A stretch of 64,000 nucleotides of DNA, taken from Saccoglossus kowalevskii. Lineage: Eukaryota; Hemichordata; Enteropneusta; Harrimaniidae. Shown in pieces: positions 61,301 through 64,000 of this stretch (position 1 is the first letter of the stretch; the number at the start of each line of letters is the position of its first letter). Made by a program: the position numbers and the translations under genes. Under the pieces are notes generated by a model, which worked only from the letters and a program-made list of their open reading frames with translations, did not search any database and was not told the origin of the DNA. The stretch lies in assembly GCF_000003605.2 (NCBI RefSeq), contig NW_003107588.1, positions 314,195-378,194 of the forward strand, written 5' to 3'.

Positions 61301-62992
61301 TTCATCGTGTCAAATATTGTGCATTTTTTTTGCATACAGTTTGAACTGTTGCTCAAATTTAGATTTTTTTTAATTTTTTTTTGTCTTTTATAATTTTTTG
61401 TTATATATATATTTTCCAAAAAAGTACATTACTTCAAAATAATCTTACATGACAAAAAGATATACAAAAATATAAGTAACAACATAAAATGAAATGATAA
61501 TAGAAAGGAGAAGGGGGGAAAGTGAAAAAAAAAAATGGTTGCTCAAATTTAGATTACATGTACGATTTGGTGAAATGTCTGCTTGGCAGCTAAGAATTAT
61601 GCGTTGTACCGCTGGATCTAAATAAACTTATCGTCGTGTGTATTCGAACAAATCTACAATGTAGTCTGGAAGGATTTCTTGAAATGACACACTTGAAGGA
61701 GTCGTCATCTGCGCATGCGTCAAATGGCCATAGCGTGTCATTGTTTACAAACAAGCGTCTACCCATGAGTCTTTGCGTTTTAGCGTGTGTTGTTATCGTC
61801 GCTTGGGACTCAATTCCCGCGCGTTCGCAGGTGACGATCCTCCCGCCTTAAAGATATTGTCGTGAGTGCTAAATTCGGAAAAAGCTAGTGCCACCCTCAA
61901 TTTTGATATCTAAATTCAGAAAACAAAATTACTACCATGAAGCAATGATTTGAAAATTATGAATTTTAAAGAAGTTGCTGTTGACACTGGCGCACCAATT
62001 TATTAAATGTTGGTAGCGATACGGAACAGGTTGCTATGGAAACAACAATTGAGAGCATGATTTATTTGTGGTTACTGTAATTTCAAACTTATTAGATATG
62101 TTGATAAGTCTAAATAATAAATAATTTGACCCGATACAATATTCGAATTTTTTGCATTAAATATTCGTAACGGTTTCAGAATTAGACAAATATTATCATA
62201 GTTGTTTTATGTAATTTGTCGGAATTGTAGATATTCTTAAACCAATATTGTAGAAATTACATTTGAGTGAAATTAGTCGCCACTAATTGTTGAATTGTTG
62301 AGGTATGAATGAAGAATCATTCCACTAATTGTTGTTTTCATGGCAAGCAGATCTACATCTCTACCAACATTTAGTGAATTGGTCCGTGTGCCAAAAGAAA
62401 CTACATTTGACAATTTTATGGGATTCCATCAACAATATTTTGAATCTTTCGTTCTATACTGGTCATTTTTTTCTGAATTTGAAGGCCAAAAAGACAAAAT
62501 CAAGCGTGGCGTTTGCCGTTGAATTACGCATCCCAACATTATCTTTAAATTAAAATTTTATCACGAAATTACCACGTACCAACGTTCAAGGTGCTTATTG
62601 AAAATCGAGACTAATAAATTTTTCATTTCAGGCACAATCCAGCAATCGATGGGAAACTAACATTGTGGGCATTCGATGATGACACATGTGACGTAAATAA
62701 AGGCTTCATCTGTCAATATACATCAGGTGAGTATGTACCCATTCGCGACAAGACGAGACCATATAGAGTAAGTTTGGATAGAGATCGAACTAGAAGGTTA
62801 AGACAACGCATGCGCAGGCCCGATGCTCAACTTTTTGTAGTTTTCAGATTCAATGCTGGGAGCAATTGTTGTCAAATAATCCAGATTGTGATACACCGAT
62901 CATATTCGACATTGAGATGAAAATTTGATCTGCGAATAATGTATATGTTTTATTTTTCAGGTTGTGAGGGCGTCACGGCGGCTCCTCTATAG
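58351..62992 (+). CDS. CTL-5, secreted C-type lectin-domain protein
   Basis: Coding exons: 58351-58419 (signal peptide starting MKLMITIVISMTMILSSS), 59697-59709 (13-bp microexon, ITFD), 60855-61212, 62632-62726 and 62961-62992 (188 residues). Motifs are VCEEGMRYKFY, an NST sequon, FLATVNY, LHKRLRKYIN, GYWIGLSDR, VVQPNNNV, CNGQDCIQMW, FDDDTC and GFICQY. The tail is GCEGVTAAPL. It is the most diverged member, with a shortened start to the domain, an acidic stretch CESEDG in place of C..DGG, and DLTELTYHEGW. Introns hold two copies of a 300-bp repeat, a GGGA microsatellite and a short insertion flanked by an 18-bp duplication. All seven cysteines are kept. The start is the first ATG after the acceptor at 58321-58322. 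Confidence 0.9.
58911..58939 (+). repeat. (AGGG)n microsatellite
   Basis: Seven consecutive AGGG units in CTL-5 intron 2 (58420-59696). The run of GGG tracts on the transcript strand fits an intramolecular G-quadruplex. Confidence 0.9.
59007..59294. repeat. Dispersed ~300-bp repeat, copy 2
   Basis: In CTL-5 intron 2. It shares the ordered landmarks of 57862-58176 (for example AAGCTTTAATTAGATATTTT and CATGCGCAG..GCGACCAC), with several small deletions. The family is unidentified. Confidence 0.85.
61348..61555. mobile_element. Short insertion flanked by an 18-bp target-site duplication
   Basis: GTTGCTCAAATTTAGATT occurs at 61348-61365 and again at 61538-61555, enclosing 172 bp that begins with T-runs and ends in an 11-A run. 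This fits a short retroposon inserted by LINE machinery into CTL-5 intron 4. The two homopolymer ends leave its orientation open. Confidence 0.8.
61705..61811. repeat. Dispersed ~100-bp repeat, copy 2 (CTL-5 intron)
   Basis: Partner of 24775-24875: CTGCGCATGCGTCA, ATGGCCAT, ACAAGCGTCTACCCATGAG and GTTATCGTCGCTTGG in the same order. It lies shortly downstream of the 18-bp-flanked insertion. The overlapping 71-codon ORF is a shadow. Confidence 0.75.
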
Positions 62993-63459
62993 TTTGTCAT
63001 CCAGTACCTAAGTACCCAACTTGGTTCCCGGCATGCAACAGTCGTGGTGACAATTCCTTGCGCCCTATTTGCAGTTAAGCCTAGTAAACACCAGAATTAT
63101 CTAGAAATTGTCTCGTCAAAAAAATTTCCTGTAAAATCACACCTTTTTGTTTTTAGATAGTCGTCATTTATGAGTTTACGATCAACGTGTCAAACACAAA
63201 CAGTTAGTAAATTAATATTAATTAACAGTCATCCAATATATGTATTTGCTTCATTTGTACATTCTGACATAATTATACGTCATATGAAGCCCAGTGAAAA
63301 AGCCAAGTAGTGCCATTATATGTTAGTGCGTTTACGGCACATAGTGGTGTACAGCATATTCTTATCTGATCATATTAGAGCCGGTCTCACCCGGAAGTGT
63401 CCTGGCACACCTGTAAAACATATTGCCAAGTCAGTATTTTGAAACATGATGAGCTACGT

Positions 63460-64000
63460 GTGAGGGCTCATGATGTGTGAGGGCTCACTTCAATTATGAG
63501 AGCACTGAGACGGATGTGTGAGGGCTCACTTCAATTATGAGAACACTGAGACAGATGTGTGAGGGCTCACTTCAATCATGACAGTACTGAGACGGATGTG
63601 TGAGGGCTCACTTCAATTATGAGAGTACTGAGACAGATGTGTGAGGGCTCACTTCAATCATGACAGTACTGAGACGGATGTGTATGGGCTCACTTCATTT
63701 ATGAGAGCACTGAGACGGATGTGTGAGGGCTCACTTCAATTATGACAGCACTGAGACGGATGTGTGAGGGCTCACTTCAATCATGACAGTACTGAGACGG
63801 ATGTGTGAGGGCTCACTCCATTTATGACAGCACTGAGACGGATGTGTGAGGGCTCACTTCAATTATGACAACGCTGGGACGGATGTGTGAGACTCACTTC
63901 AATTATGGCAGTACTGAGACGAATGTGTATGGGCTCACTTCAATTATGACAGCAGTGAGACGGATGTGTAAGGGCTCACTTCAATCATGGCAGTACTGAG
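63460..64000. repeat. 41-bp tandem repeat, ~13 copies, runs off the window
   Basis: GGGCTCAC starts at 63481, 63522 and 63563, giving an exact 41-bp period. The unit contains GTGTGAGGGCTCACTTCAAT, ATGA(G/C)AG(C/T)ACTGAGAC and GGAT. Each unit has the inverted repeat GTGAG-GG-CTCAC. Variants differ at a few fixed positions (TTAT/TCAT, AGC/AGT). Confidence 0.95.

Overview
This window looks like animal nuclear DNA: AT-rich, with spliced genes (GT..AG introns of a few hundred bases to several kb), AATAAA-type polyadenylation signals, decayed LINE fragments, MITE-like inverted-repeat elements and large minisatellites. Gene content (a P5B ATPase and a family of small secreted C-type lectins) suggests an invertebrate metazoan, perhaps marine. 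I cannot name the species or phylum. All recognised genes are on the + strand, and I assembled their exons by hand from splice sites and reading frame.

Region 1 (1-14148) holds the 3' part of a P5B ATPase (ATP13A2-like). There are 13 exons, and the coding total of 1632 nt after the partial first codon gives 543 residues plus a stop. They cover the end of the cytoplasmic catalytic part (TGDN and GDGAND motifs) and membrane helices M5-M10. Its introns carry a MITE, a three-copy intronic repeat and a 2.5-kb array of a 32-bp repeat with higher-order structure.

Region 2 (14149-23770) is intergenic, with a MITE, a 75-bp tandem duplication, a perfect 19-bp inverted repeat and two LINE fragments.

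Region 3 (23770-63000) is a head-to-tail cluster of five paralogous secreted C-type lectin-domain genes, CTL-1 to CTL-5. All share one exon plan: a noncoding first exon, a signal-peptide exon, a 13-16 bp microexon, a large CTLD exon, a CTLD-end exon and a short divergent tail exon. All keep seven cysteines, a QPNNNV motif, a C[H/N]GQDC insert and a basic LH[K/R][K/R] patch. CTL-4 is a pseudogene: its start codon reads ATA, and a 5-bp tandem duplication shifts the frame. CTL-1 and CTL-3 share a promoter block (GTCACAAG, two ACGTGG boxes, CCCTTTA) with identical spacing. CTL-5, and less clearly CTL-2, have related ACGTGG/TGACGTGG elements like binding sites of XBP1/ATF6-class bZIP factors. Introns and spacers hold further MITEs, LINE pieces, a possible Crypton fragment and a short insertion flanked by an 18-bp duplication.

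Region 4 (63460-64000, continuing beyond the window) is a 41-bp tandem repeat.

The lectin cluster reads as a lineage-specific set of secreted recognition proteins, plausibly under common secretory-stress or immune control. The ATPase is probably an unrelated neighbour.
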